Source: Oligoflexia bacterium (GTDB taxonomy: Bacteria > Bdellovibrionota > UBA1018). Taken from it: 64,000 nt of DNA. Shown here in pieces: positions 54,072 through 62,802 of this stretch. The position numbers and the translations under genes were made by a program. Where the stretch lies: the NCBI GenBank assembly GCA_023701205.1, contig JAMPXJ010000001.1:124001-188000 (forward strand), read 5' to 3'. Position 1 is the first letter of the stretch. Each line of letters opens with the position of its first letter. Under the pieces are notes generated by a model. The model was not told the origin of the DNA, did not search any database, and saw only the letters and a program-made list of their open reading frames with translations.

Positions 54072-54916
54072 GAAACCCGCTGCGGACCTCGCCGTGGCTC
54101 GCCTTGCCCGCGGCGGGCTGGCTCGGCTGGTTCCTGCTCGCGCCGCTTTCGTTCATCGTCGCTTACAGCCTGGCCGCGCGCGGTCCCTACGGCACGGTCG
54201 TTTTCCGACTCAGCGGGGAGAATTTCGCGCGCGCCGCGGATCCGATCTATCTCAAGATCCTCTGGAGCAGCCTCAAGCTCGCCGCGCTCACGACCGTCTC
54301 CTGCCTGGCTATCGGATTTCCCATGGCTTACGCGATGGCTCGCGCGTCCCGCCGGCTCCGCGGGGCGCTGCTGGTGCTCGTCATGATCCCGTTCTGGACC
54401 AACTTCGTGGTGCGGGTCTACGCGCTCAAGGTGCTGCTCGCGGAAAGCGGTCCGGTGAACCGCTTCGCGCTCTGGACCGGGCTGATCGCCGAGCCTTTTG
54501 CCTTCGCCAATACGGAGTTCGCCGTCTGGCTCGGGATGGTGACCAACTACCTGCCGTTCATGGTGCTCCCGATCCATGTGGCGCTCGAGAAATTCGACTT
54601 CACCCTGCTCGAGGCGGCGCGCGATCTCGGCGCGCCCGCCTGGCGGGGGCTGCTCGAGGTGCTCGTGCCGCTCGCGCGTCCCGGGATCGTGACGGGCGCG
54701 CTCTTTGTCTTCACGCCCGCGCTCGGCGAGTTCGTCGTGCCGGATCTGCTGGGCGGGGCTCGCACGATGCTGATCGGCAACCTCATCACCGACCAGTTCC
54801 TGAAGACCCGCGACTGGCCTTTCGGATCGGCGCTCTCGCTGTTGCTGATCCTGACGGTGCTGGCGAGCCTGCTGGTCCATCTCTGGAACGACGCGCGGGG
54901 AGCGCGGCGCCCGTGA
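54068..54916 (+). CDS. potB: Polyamine-type ABC transporter permease PotB
   Basis: 282 residues, about six membrane helices, starting at GTG 54068 (GTGA overlap). PotB features: WLGWFLLAPLSFIVAYSL at the start, FWTNFVVRVYALKVLL, and the EAA coupling loop LLEAARDLGAPAWRGLLEVLVPLARPGIVTG. In PotA-BC importers the two permeases form the channel. A long frame-shifted reading through potB and potC exists but is spurious. Confidence 0.88.
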   Translation: MRNPLRTSPWLALPAAGWLGWFLLAPLSFIVAYSLAARGPYGTVVFRLSGENFARAADPIYLKILWSSLKLAALTTVSCLAIGFPMAYAMARASRRLRGALLVLVMIPFWTNFVVRVYALKVLLAESGPVNRFALWTGLIAEPFAFANTEFAVWLGMVTNYLPFMVLPIHVALEKFDFTLLEAARDLGAPAWRGLLEVLVPLARPGIVTGALFVFTPALGEFVVPDLLGGARTMLIGNLITDQFLKTRDWPFGSALSLLLILTVLASLLVHLWNDARGARRP

Positions 54917-55674
54917 GCACGCCCGCGCGCAAGGCCGCGTTCGCCATCACGGCCGGGGCGTTGGCGCTCCTGTATCTGCCGCTCGCGGCGCTCGTGTTTT
55001 ACTCTTTCGTGGATCCCGCCGGCGGCTTCACGCTCGAGTGGTACGCGCGCGCGTTCGCCAACGAGGAGGCGCTCGCCTCGGCGCGCCGGAGCCTGGGCGT
55101 GGGCTTGGCGACGACAGGTATCGCGACGGGTTTAGGCACCCTCGGGGCTCTGGCGCTCCAGCGGTCCCGGTTTCCGGGACGACGGGCCCTCGAGGCCGTC
55201 GTCCATATCCCGCTGGTCATGCCGGAGCTCGTGCTCGGGCTCTCGCTGCTGGTCTGGTTCGTGTTCCTGAGGATCTCGCTGGGCGTCTTCTCGGTGGTCC
55301 TCGCGCATGTCACCTTCACGCTCTCGTACGTGCTGATCACGGTGAGGGCGCGGCTCGAGGGCTTCGACCGCTCGCTCGAGGAGGCCGCGCTCGATCTCGG
55401 GGCGAGCCCCTTTCAGGTCTTTCGCCACGTCACCCTTCCGCTGATCCGTCCGGGGATCGTCTCAGGCGCACTGATCGCGTTCACGCTTTCGTTCGACGAC
55501 TTCCTGGTGACGTTCTTCACCGCGGGGCCGGGTTCGGAGACGCTGCCGCTGCGAATCTACGGGATGATCCGGCATGGCGTCTCTCCCGAGATCCATGCGC
55601 TCTCGACGCTCCTGCTCGCGGCCACGCTCGTTCCGATCGCGCTCGGGGGCGCCTTCACGCGAAATCGTCGGTGA
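54913..55674 (+). CDS. potC: Polyamine-type ABC transporter permease PotC
   Basis: 253 residues from GTG 54913 (GTGA overlap with potB). About six helices; motifs YLPLAALVFYSF, TLEWYARAF, IPLVMPELVLGLSLLVWF and the EAA loop LEEAALDLGASPFQVFRHVTLPLIRPGIVSG are typical of PotC, as is SFDDFLVTFFTAGPG. The 3' end overlaps the convergent metallophosphoesterase gene by 20 bp. Confidence 0.88.
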   Translation: MSTPARKAAFAITAGALALLYLPLAALVFYSFVDPAGGFTLEWYARAFANEEALASARRSLGVGLATTGIATGLGTLGALALQRSRFPGRRALEAVVHIPLVMPELVLGLSLLVWFVFLRISLGVFSVVLAHVTFTLSYVLITVRARLEGFDRSLEEAALDLGASPFQVFRHVTLPLIRPGIVSGALIAFTLSFDDFLVTFFTAGPGSETLPLRIYGMIRHGVSPEIHALSTLLLAATLVPIALGGAFTRNRR

Positions 55675-56788
55675 TGCGCGGACGGCCGTTCCACACCTTG
55701 AGGCTGCAGCGGGGCTTGCCTTCGAGATACTCGATGAGCGCGTAGGTGCGGAGGATCCGGTGCCCGAGCGTCGCCATATCGAGGCTCGTGATCGGGATCC
55801 AGGTGCCTGTGTTGATGTACTGCTTGCCGCCTTCGAAGAGCCGGATCGCGGCCTGGTGATTGTGCCCCAGGATCAACGTGTCGAACGGACGATCCCCGGA
55901 ATCCAGCCCGGTCAGGATCTCCTCGGCGATCCGCTCGAGCGAGGGGCGGTGGAACGCCTCGGCCACGAGCAGCAGCGTCTTGCGGAAGCTCGCGAAGCGA
56001 CGCGGGTGCGTGAGGAAGCGCATCTTGAAGAAGAACCACATCGCGCGCAGCCCGTTGGTGAGGAAGTACACCGGGTCGAGCAGCAGCGAGAGCCGCAGAT
56101 AGTTGCGGAAGGGGTGCACCTGATTGATGAAATGGCGTTCGAGCTTGATGCGGTTGAGGAAACCCAGGACGAAGAAGCTTCCGAAGGGGAGCGCCTGGAT
56201 GCGCTTGACCCCGTGCCGGGTCTTGCGATCGATGTAGAGGTTCTCCTCGTCGAAGGAGTTGAGCGCCTCGAACTGGTGCCCGTGATCGACGCAGATGCGG
56301 TCGAAAACGTAAGGCTCCTGCTGGAAAACCAGCTGCTCGGGCGCCGGGGGCGCCAGGATCTCGCGCAGGGCCTCCTGGACCTTGGGCCAAAGCAGCGCGG
56401 CGTCGTGGTTGCCCCAGCGGAGCACGATTCGCTTTCCCCGCCCGAGGAACTCCTTCATCGCCTCGATGCTCACCGGATGGCCCGCGCAGATCGTGCGGAT
56501 CTTGTTCACGGCGGAAGGTTCCATCACCTCCAGCGGATACTCGAGCGCGGCGTCGGTCCGGTTGCGCTCGCCGAGCGGCACGACCGCGAGGGGGTCGAAG
56601 AAGTCCCCGTTGACGATCAGCTCGACGTCACAGTCCGCATACTCACCCGTGCTGTAGTATTCCAGGAGCTCGCGGAAGCGCTCGTCCTGATGGAAGTCCT
56701 CCAGCGGATTCCGCCGCCCGTCGCGGAGCCATTTGCCCCGCGAGAGGTGAAAGTCGCTGATGACGAGCTTGATCTTCGCCGTTCCCAT
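55655..56788 (-). CDS. Metallophosphoesterase (calcineurin-like)
   Basis: 377 residues. The five metal-binding motifs are all present: SDFHLS (D12, H14), NGDFFD, GNHD in LRWGNHDAAL, VDHGHQF, and GHNH. A ~150-residue helical insert (HGVKRIQALPFGSFFVLGFLNRIKLERHFINQVHPF...) lies between the fourth and fifth motifs. Members of this subgroup include UDP-2,3-diacylglucosamine hydrolase relatives and other phosphodiesterases, but the substrate is unclear. ggaaggaag precedes the ATG. Confidence 0.85.
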   Translation of the reverse strand: MGTAKIKLVISDFHLSRGKWLRDGRRNPLEDFHQDERFRELLEYYSTGEYADCDVELIVNGDFFDPLAVVPLGERNRTDAALEYPLEVMEPSAVNKIRTICAGHPVSIEAMKEFLGRGKRIVLRWGNHDAALLWPKVQEALREILAPPAPEQLVFQQEPYVFDRICVDHGHQFEALNSFDEENLYIDRKTRHGVKRIQALPFGSFFVLGFLNRIKLERHFINQVHPFRNYLRLSLLLDPVYFLTNGLRAMWFFFKMRFLTHPRRFASFRKTLLLVAEAFHRPSLERIAEEILTGLDSGDRPFDTLILGHNHQAAIRLFEGGKQYINTGTWIPITSLDMATLGHRILRTYALIEYLEGKPRCSLKVWNGRPRITDDFA

Positions 56789-56836
56789 GCGCTTCCTTCC
56801 AGTTTACCGGACGGAAGCGGGGGCGCAACCCGGCTC

Positions 56837-57259
56837 TCACTCCGTGGTGATCTCGAAACGGGGCGGGTTCGCGAGGTGCTTCTTCACCAGGCAGAGATTG
56901 GCCGCGTTGATCAGGCTTTCGCGGTACTGCTCGGGGAATCCCTGGGGCGTGCGGATCCGCAGGCTGATCTTGGCGACCAGACCGGTCGCGGGATCCTCCT
57001 CCATCGCCTGGAGGATCTCAAGCCCCTCGATCGGCAGCTTGCGGCGCTGGCAGAAGCTCACTACATAGATCCCGGCACAGGTGCCGATCGAGGCGAGAAA
57101 GAGATCGAAGGGCGCCGGAGCGCTCCCATCGCCGCTTGGCGCGGGCTGATCGGTGGCGATCTCGAAGCCGTCGAAGTGGGCGCTGACCTTCTTGTTTCCG
57201 GGGAAGGTGATTTTCATTTCATACTTTTGACCGGTTTCGGTTGTGCCTGGGGTGGTCAT
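56837..57259 (-). CDS. OsmC family protein (thiol peroxidase-like)
   Basis: 140 residues. The OsmC fold is indicated by PAPFDLFLASIGTCAGIYVVSFCQRRKLP with C61 (plus C70) and by the second conserved cysteine C123 in AANLCLVKKHLANPP. OsmC/Ohr proteins detoxify organic hydroperoxides with these two cysteines. It is 48 nt upstream of the phosphoesterase gene on the same strand. taggag lies 6 nt before the ATG, with a TTGTTG-16-TAACTA promoter candidate ahead of it. Confidence 0.88.
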   Translation of the reverse strand: MTTPGTTETGQKYEMKITFPGNKKVSAHFDGFEIATDQPAPSGDGSAPAPFDLFLASIGTCAGIYVVSFCQRRKLPIEGLEILQAMEEDPATGLVAKISLRIRTPQGFPEQYRESLINAANLCLVKKHLANPPRFEITTE

Positions 57260-57410
57260 GAGAGCTCCTAGTTAAGTAATCAATTGAATACAACAATATC
57301 ATTCACCCGAGCAGGAGGCAAGGGGAGCTTGGTTTCCTTGAAAACCGAGCGAAAACTGAGCGAAATAATCGGATTTGCCAGAGCCCCCCGGGTTTGCTAA
57401 GACGCCAACC

Positions 57411-59549
57411 ATGAAAGATTGTTCGCATTTACCGCCGCTTGTCCCGGGCGTGCCCGGCGGGATCACCAATGCCAAGGATCCCCAGCTGGAGCACGGCTGG
57501 CTCTCCCAGCCGATCCCGGTGAGCGAGGTCGAGACGCCGCGAACCCGCGAGCTGCGCAAGCTCCTGAAGTTCGTGCCCACGACCCGCGCCGAGATGGAGG
57601 CGCGGGGCTGGAAGGGGCTCGACATCCTGCTGATCAGCGGCGATGCGTACGTGGACCACCCGAGCTTCGGCATCCCGCTGCTCGCGCGCCTCCTCATTCG
57701 CGAAGGCTATCGCGTCGGAATCATCGCCCAGCCCGTTTACCCGGGCTTTACCGGCCCGCGCGGCCAGGCCAAGGGCTCGCGCGCCGCGGCCAACGAGGCG
57801 GAGGCGCTCGCGGACTTCCGTCGTATGGGCGCGCCCCGGCTCTTCGTCGGGGTGAGCGCGGGCGTGGTCGACTCGATGATCAATAATTACACCGCCAATA
57901 AAAAACCGCGCTCCGACGACATGTACTCGCCGGGCGGCGCGGGCGGCTACCGGCCGGATTACGCGAGCATCGTGTACTCGAAGCTCGCGCGCAAAGCCTT
58001 CGCGGGCGTTCCGGTGATCGCAGGCGGCGTCGAGGCCTCGCTCCGGCGGCTCGCGCATTACGACTACTGGCAGAACCGCGTACGGCCCTCGATCCTCGTG
58101 GAGCTCGACTGCGACCTCGCAGTCTTCGGGATGGGCGAACGCCAGGCGCTGCGGATCGCGGGTGATCTCAAGCGTGCGCGGGAGGAGGCGCCCGGGCAGC
58201 AGGGCACCTTGAGCTGGGCCGAAGCGGCCTTGAAGCGGCTTCGCAACGAGCGGGGCATCGCCTATGTCTCCGACAAGGAAGCCGCGCGAGTGCTCCCGCA
58301 CCGGCTCACGCTGCCTTCGTTCGAGGAAGTCCGCGACGACAAGAAGAAGTTCGCGCGCGCGGCCTATCACATCGAGCTCGAGTCCAACCCCTACAACGCC
58401 AAGACCCTCGTGCAGCACCATGGGAACAAGGCCGTCGTGATCAACCCGCCGCCGCTGCCGCTCACCACGCCCGAGCTGGATTCGCTCTACGAGCTCCCGT
58501 TCTCGAAGGAGGCGCACTTCTCGTACCAGGAGAAGGCGGAACGCGATTACGGACGCGACCGCGCCGCCGCAGCCCAGGCGGCGAAGATCCCGGCCGCGGA
58601 AATGATCCGTTTCTCGCTCGCGGTCAATCGCGGCTGCTTCGGCGGCTGCTCCTTCTGCGCGATCACGCTGCATCAGGGCCGGGTCGTGCAGTCCCGCTCC
58701 GAATCTTCGGTGCTGAAGGAGCTTCGTGGCCTCGGCGAGGTTCCGGGCTTCACCGGCGTGGTCTCGGATCTCGGCGGTCCGACCGCGAACATGTACATGC
58801 TCCGCTGCAAGAGCGAGAGCGTCCAGAGCATGTGCCGCAAGCTTTCCTGCGTGGCGCCGCGGATCTGCCCGCATCTGGTGACGGATCACGCGCCGCAGAC
58901 GCGGCTTCTCCGGCAGGCGCGCGAAACACGCGGGATCCGCAAGGTCTTCATCGCGAGCGGCCTGCGCTACGATCTCGCGCTCCAGGACAAGGAATATCTC
59001 CGCGAGGTGCTCACGCATCACGTGGGCGGCCATCTGAAGGTCGCGCCCGAGCATACGGATCCGGAGATTCTGGCGCTCATGAAGAAGCCGCCTTTCGAGC
59101 TCTTTTGCGAGTTCCGCGAGGAGTTCGAGAAAATCTCGCGCGAGGCGGGCAAGGAGCAGTACCTGGTTCCGTATTTCATCTCGAGCTTCCCGGGCACCAC
59201 GGACGAGAAGATGGAACAGGTCTTCGACTGGCTTCAGGACGAGGGTTGGCGCCTTCAGCAGGTGCAGGGTTTCATCCCGACGCCGATGACCCTGGCGACC
59301 GCGATGTTCTGGAGCGGCTTTGACCCGGCGTCCAGGAGGCCACTCCACGTCGCCAAGGATCTGCGCGCGCGTAAGGTGCATCAGGCCCTTTTGCAGCCCC
59401 AGCGTCCCGAGAACCGGCAGCTCGTTTCGGAATACCGGGCCCGCAAGCGACGGCGCGAGCAGGCGCGCAAGCAGGAGGCCGCCCGGGCGCCCCAGCGGCA
59501 AAAGCCGGATTTCTCGTCCTATGGCTACGGCAAAGGCTCGGGAGAATAG
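57411..59549 (+). CDS. YgiQ family radical SAM protein
   Basis: 712 residues from ATG 57411; an in-frame non-ATG start at 57375 is less likely. The N-terminal ~370 residues are the YgiQ-specific region (GWKGLDILLISGDAYVDHPSFG, GGVEASLRRLAHYDYW). The radical SAM core carries the 4Fe-4S cluster motif CxxxCxxC (C409, C413, C416; NRGCFGGCSFCAIT). The C-terminal part (PYFISSFPGTTDEKM..., GFIPTPMTLATAMFWSG) matches the family, and a basic tail follows. The function of YgiQ is unknown. There is no Shine-Dalgarno; TAAGAC lies 7 nt upstream of the ATG. Confidence 0.93.
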   Translation: MKDCSHLPPLVPGVPGGITNAKDPQLEHGWLSQPIPVSEVETPRTRELRKLLKFVPTTRAEMEARGWKGLDILLISGDAYVDHPSFGIPLLARLLIREGYRVGIIAQPVYPGFTGPRGQAKGSRAAANEAEALADFRRMGAPRLFVGVSAGVVDSMINNYTANKKPRSDDMYSPGGAGGYRPDYASIVYSKLARKAFAGVPVIAGGVEASLRRLAHYDYWQNRVRPSILVELDCDLAVFGMGERQALRIAGDLKRAREEAPGQQGTLSWAEAALKRLRNERGIAYVSDKEAARVLPHRLTLPSFEEVRDDKKKFARAAYHIELESNPYNAKTLVQHHGNKAVVINPPPLPLTTPELDSLYELPFSKEAHFSYQEKAERDYGRDRAAAAQAAKIPAAEMIRFSLAVNRGCFGGCSFCAITLHQGRVVQSRSESSVLKELRGLGEVPGFTGVVSDLGGPTANMYMLRCKSESVQSMCRKLSCVAPRICPHLVTDHAPQTRLLRQARETRGIRKVFIASGLRYDLALQDKEYLREVLTHHVGGHLKVAPEHTDPEILALMKKPPFELFCEFREEFEKISREAGKEQYLVPYFISSFPGTTDEKMEQVFDWLQDEGWRLQQVQGFIPTPMTLATAMFWSGFDPASRRPLHVAKDLRARKVHQALLQPQRPENRQLVSEYRARKRRREQARKQEAARAPQRQKPDFSSYGYGKGSGE

Positions 59550-59608
59550 GCGATTGCGTCTTGATCTGGAGCAAGGAATCCTCCCGGGATGACGTGTAGT
59601 CTGGACCC

Positions 59609-59938
59609 ATGAGCAACGCACCTGACTCGCTCCTGCCTCTGCCAGACGAAAACGCCATCCGGCAAGCCCTGGCCTATGTCATCGATCCCGAGCTCGGGAT
59701 CAATGTCGTGGAGCTGGGACTGGTCTACGAGGCCCGCGCCGACCGCGACGGGATCCGCGTGGCGCTGACCATGACCTCGCCGGCCTGCCCGCTCGGGCAG
59801 CATATCCGCGATGAGGCCGAGGGCGCCTTGCGGCAGCATTTCCCTCATGTTCCTGACGTGGCCGTCGAGCTCGTCTGGGAACCCGAGTGGGATCCCTCGA
59901 TGATGTCGGAGTCGGCCAAGGCGCAGCTGGGCTGGTGA
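59609..59938 (+). CDS. MIP18/SufT-like (DUF59) Fe-S assembly factor
   Basis: 109 residues, one DUF59/MIP18 domain: ALAYVIDPELGINVVELGLVYEARADRDGIRVALTMTSPACPLGQHIRDEAEGAL. The DPE motif and the conserved cysteine in TSPACPLG are those of SufT/PaaD proteins that help load Fe-S clusters. A TAGTCT six bases before the ATG and no Shine-Dalgarno fit the leaderless pattern. It precedes a DUF2249 gene, a pairing often seen near nitric-oxide and denitrification genes. Confidence 0.88.
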   Translation: MSNAPDSLLPLPDENAIRQALAYVIDPELGINVVELGLVYEARADRDGIRVALTMTSPACPLGQHIRDEAEGALRQHFPHVPDVAVELVWEPEWDPSMMSESAKAQLGW

Positions 59939-59989
59939 GTCAGTTCCCCCGAAACACAACCCGAAACACAAAACGCAAAGGAGAGAAAA

Positions 59990-60247
59990 ATGGAAATCAA
60001 AACCGTACTCGACGTTCGTGAAATCCCGCCCGCCAAGCGGCATCCGAGGATCTTCGAGACCTTCGATTCGCTCGAGGCGGCGGAAGCCTTCGTGCTCGTG
60101 AACGATCACGACCCGAAGCCGCTCTATTATCAGTTCTCGGCCGAGCGCAAGGGCGAGTTCACCTGGGATTACCTCGAGCAGGGGCCCGACACCTGGCGCG
60201 TGCAGGTCGGCAAGAAGCAATCCTGCTGCGGAGTCTGCGGAGGCTGA
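59990..60247 (+). CDS. DUF2249 family protein
   Basis: 85 residues, one DUF2249 domain: VLDVREIPPAKRHPRIFETFDSLEAAEAFVLVNDHDPKPLYYQF, the usual signature, plus a cysteine-rich tail CCGVCGG that could bind metal. DUF2249 proteins are found near nitric-oxide reductase, hemerythrin and RIC-type repair genes; their role is not settled. aaaggaga precedes the ATG; the next gene starts 3 nt after the stop. Confidence 0.88.
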   Translation: MEIKTVLDVREIPPAKRHPRIFETFDSLEAAEAFVLVNDHDPKPLYYQFSAERKGEFTWDYLEQGPDTWRVQVGKKQSCCGVCGG

Positions 60248-60249
60248 GC

Positions 60250-61377
60250 TTGCGCTTCGAACCGCTCTTCGCGATCCCCATCCTGGGCATGCTGCTCTTT
60301 GGCGTGCTGGGCGGCCTGGGCCGCCTGGGCGCGCTCGCCACCTGGGGGCTCCCACCGGTATCCATCGGGCTGCACGGGCCGCTGATGGTCCTGGGTTTCC
60401 TGGGCACGGTGATCGCGATCGAGCGCGCCAAGGCGCTCGGGAGGTTCTGGGGCTATCTCGCTCCGGCGGGAAATATCGCGGGAGTGGCGCTGCTGCTGGC
60501 AGGAAGTCCGGTCGCCGCTCCCGCCCTTCTCCTCAGCAACGCGATTTTCGTCGCGATCCTGGGGCATTTCTTCCGCCTGCAGCCCGCGCTGCATTCGGCG
60601 GCGCTCGCGGGCGCGGCAGTGCTCCTCCTGGCGGGCAACGCTGTTTACTTCATGACCGGCGCGGTGCCGCAGGCGGTGCCCTGGTGGATGGCGTTCCTCG
60701 CCCTCACGATCGCCGGGGAGCGCCTGGAGCTCGGGCGGCTCCTGCGCCTGAGCGCGCGCGCGCGTGGCGCCTTTGTCCTTTTCGCCTCTCTGCTGCCGCT
60801 CGGAGCCGCGTGGAACCTGCTTGCCGCGCCGGCTTCGGCCGACGCGCTTGCGAGCCCGGCTCTCGCGCTTTTCGGCGCGGGGCTGCTCGGCCTTTCGATC
60901 TGGCTGCTCCTCAACGACGTCGCGCGCAGGACCGTGCGCTTTGCCGGCCTGCCGCGTTTCATCGCGATCTGCCTGATCTCGGGCAATGCCTGGCTCGGGA
61001 TCTCGGGCGGGCTCATGCTTTTCTTCGGCCTGGGCGGCGGGGCGGGGCCGGTCTACGATGCGGTCCTGCACGCGCTTTTCGTGGGCTTCGTCTTCTCGAT
61101 GATCTTCGGGCATGCGCCGGTGATCCTGCCGGCCGTGGCGAAGATCACGGTGCCGTTCCGTTCGTATTTCTACGGGCATCTTGCGCTCTTGCACCTGTCG
61201 CTCGTCCTGCGGCTCGCGGGGGATTTCGGCGGGGCCGGGGAGTTGCGCTATTGGGGTGCCGCTTTGAATGGTATCGCCCTCGTCTTCTTCTTCCTGGCTA
61301 CCGCGGCTTCCGCGCTCAGGGGGGTGAGGCCAAAGATTTTACAAACTCCTGACAACCGGGGCGGGATCGTGCGATAG
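60250..61377 (+). CDS. Polytopic membrane protein with conserved histidines, NnrS-like
   Basis: 375 residues, about ten to twelve membrane helices, TTG start 2 nt after the DUF2249 stop with ggagg upstream. Histidines within helices (GLHGPLMVLG, DAVLHALFVGFVFSMIFGHAPVILP, YGHLALLHLSLVLRLAGD) recall haem/copper-binding NnrS-type proteins of nitric-oxide metabolism. It is tightly coupled to the DUF59 and DUF2249 genes, supporting a metal or NO-related role, but the assignment is by resemblance only. Confidence 0.65.
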   Translation: MRFEPLFAIPILGMLLFGVLGGLGRLGALATWGLPPVSIGLHGPLMVLGFLGTVIAIERAKALGRFWGYLAPAGNIAGVALLLAGSPVAAPALLLSNAIFVAILGHFFRLQPALHSAALAGAAVLLLAGNAVYFMTGAVPQAVPWWMAFLALTIAGERLELGRLLRLSARARGAFVLFASLLPLGAAWNLLAAPASADALASPALALFGAGLLGLSIWLLLNDVARRTVRFAGLPRFIAICLISGNAWLGISGGLMLFFGLGGGAGPVYDAVLHALFVGFVFSMIFGHAPVILPAVAKITVPFRSYFYGHLALLHLSLVLRLAGDFGGAGELRYWGAALNGIALVFFFLATAASALRGVRPKILQTPDNRGGIVR

Positions 61378-61386
61378 CTTTCGGGT

Positions 61387-62799
61387 ATGAAGCCTGATCG
61401 CGCGTCCTTGGCCTTGGTACTGCTTTTGGGGATTTCCTCCGGAATCCTTTTCTGGCAGGCCCGCTTCGATACGGCAGGTACGCCGGAAGCGCTCCAAAGG
61501 CGCTTCGAAGGCGGGGAGCGGCCCTTGTTTTCGGTCAGTCCCGCGGAGATTCGCGGCGGCCGCGAGGCAAGGGAGCTTTGGGATCCGGCTTTCGCGCTTC
61601 CCCGGCTTCAGGATTTTCCTCACGAGGAGATCCGAGCGCTTTATTCCTACGCCAAGAATTGCTTGCCCTCGGCCTGGCTCTCGCCCAAGAAGCGCTTCGC
61701 TCCTTTGGAGAAGGCCTGGATCTGGCATCGCCATCGGTGCGGGGCGCTCAAGAGTCTTCCGGCGGATTTCTTCGAGAACGCACCCTTCATGCATCCCTCG
61801 GGCGCGAGCTATGTGCGGCTGGCCGATCTGTCCGCCAGATTTCCCTCGCTTCAGCACGTGCTCGAGGATGCCACGCTTTCGATTTCCCGCCTGAGTGCGG
61901 GCGAGCTTCGGGCGATCCTGGAAGGTCAGCGCCTGGTCTTGGGGGGAAAGCACGCCTGGATCGTTCACGAGAACGGCGAGGTTCGCGCCTACCCTCGAGC
62001 CAGTTGGGATCGGTTCGCCGCCCGGGAGTCGCTGAGTCCGTCCGGTTGGCGCATCTGGGGCCTCGCGGGGCTGAGTTTCGGGGCTTTCGTGACCGCACTT
62101 GCGGCCGTCCTGATCGTGTCGCTGCGAAGAATCCGGCAGCGCAAACAGGAGGACGAGCGGAGGCTTTTCGTCCTGCAGATGCTGACTCATGAGCTCAGGA
62201 CTCCCGCGGCCTCTTTGCGGCTTTCGCTTGAGGAGCTGAGGCGCGAGTTCGATCACCTGCCCGAAGGCTCGCAAAGGGCCTTTCTCCGGATGTGCGATGA
62301 GCTCCAGCGACTGGGAAGGATCACTGAGGCCAGCAAGAATTACCTGGGCACAAGCCCCGAGGGGCGCGGGCAGGGGTTGCGGTTCCGAGAGGATAGCTTG
62401 CCCTCCTGCAATGACTATTTCGCGGAGCTGAGGGAACGGATTTCTCCGGAGCTGGATTTTTCTCCCTTGGCAACGGATCGGGGGTTGAAGTGTGATCCTT
62501 ATTGGCTGGAGCTTTGCGTGAAGAATCTCGTGGACAACGCGTTAGCGCATGGCCAAGCGCCGGTCAGGCTGGTGCTCTCGGAGGAGCGCAGGCGTCTGAG
62601 GATTGCAGTCACCGATCAAGGAAGCGCGGCACTCGAGGATTTGTCCGAGTTGACCCGGCCTTTTTCGAAAGGGAAGCGGAGCCGCGGTCTGGGCTTGGGA
62701 CTTTCAATCGTCCAGAGGGCAGTATCTGGAATGGGCGGGGAGCTGGCGATTCAAAGCGCTCCAACGACTTTTTCGATTCTCCTGAAGGCGGGAGGCTAA
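61387..62799 (+). CDS. Sensor histidine kinase, VxrA-like
   Basis: 470 residues. One helix at 5-24, a ~195-residue periplasmic sensor with paired cysteines (AKNCLPSAW, HRCGALKSL, MHPSGASYVRL) resembling the DUF3404 sensor of Vibrio VxrA, a second helix near 221-244, then HisKA with H268 in MLTHELRTPAASL and HATPase_c with N-box LCVKNLVDNALAHG and G-boxes GLGLGLSIV. It should autophosphorylate H268 and pass phosphate to the response regulator encoded 3 nt downstream. In Vibrio, VxrAB governs cell-wall stress and type VI secretion. No Shine-Dalgarno; TAGCTT lies 6 nt upstream of the ATG. Confidence 0.85.
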   Translation: MKPDRASLALVLLLGISSGILFWQARFDTAGTPEALQRRFEGGERPLFSVSPAEIRGGREARELWDPAFALPRLQDFPHEEIRALYSYAKNCLPSAWLSPKKRFAPLEKAWIWHRHRCGALKSLPADFFENAPFMHPSGASYVRLADLSARFPSLQHVLEDATLSISRLSAGELRAILEGQRLVLGGKHAWIVHENGEVRAYPRASWDRFAARESLSPSGWRIWGLAGLSFGAFVTALAAVLIVSLRRIRQRKQEDERRLFVLQMLTHELRTPAASLRLSLEELRREFDHLPEGSQRAFLRMCDELQRLGRITEASKNYLGTSPEGRGQGLRFREDSLPSCNDYFAELRERISPELDFSPLATDRGLKCDPYWLELCVKNLVDNALAHGQAPVRLVLSEERRRLRIAVTDQGSAALEDLSELTRPFSKGKRSRGLGLGLSIVQRAVSGMGGELAIQSAPTTFSILLKAGG

Positions 62800-62802
62800 A
62801 GC

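Noticed and set aside
54094..55674. 526-codon frame read through potB into potC
   Set aside because: The first part is an out-of-frame reading of potB; only the part from GTG 54913 is a real permease. Not a PotB-PotC fusion.
57429..59621. 730-codon open frame antisense to the YgiQ gene
   Set aside because: Same mirror-frame effect; the plus strand has an intact CxxxCxxC radical SAM protein.
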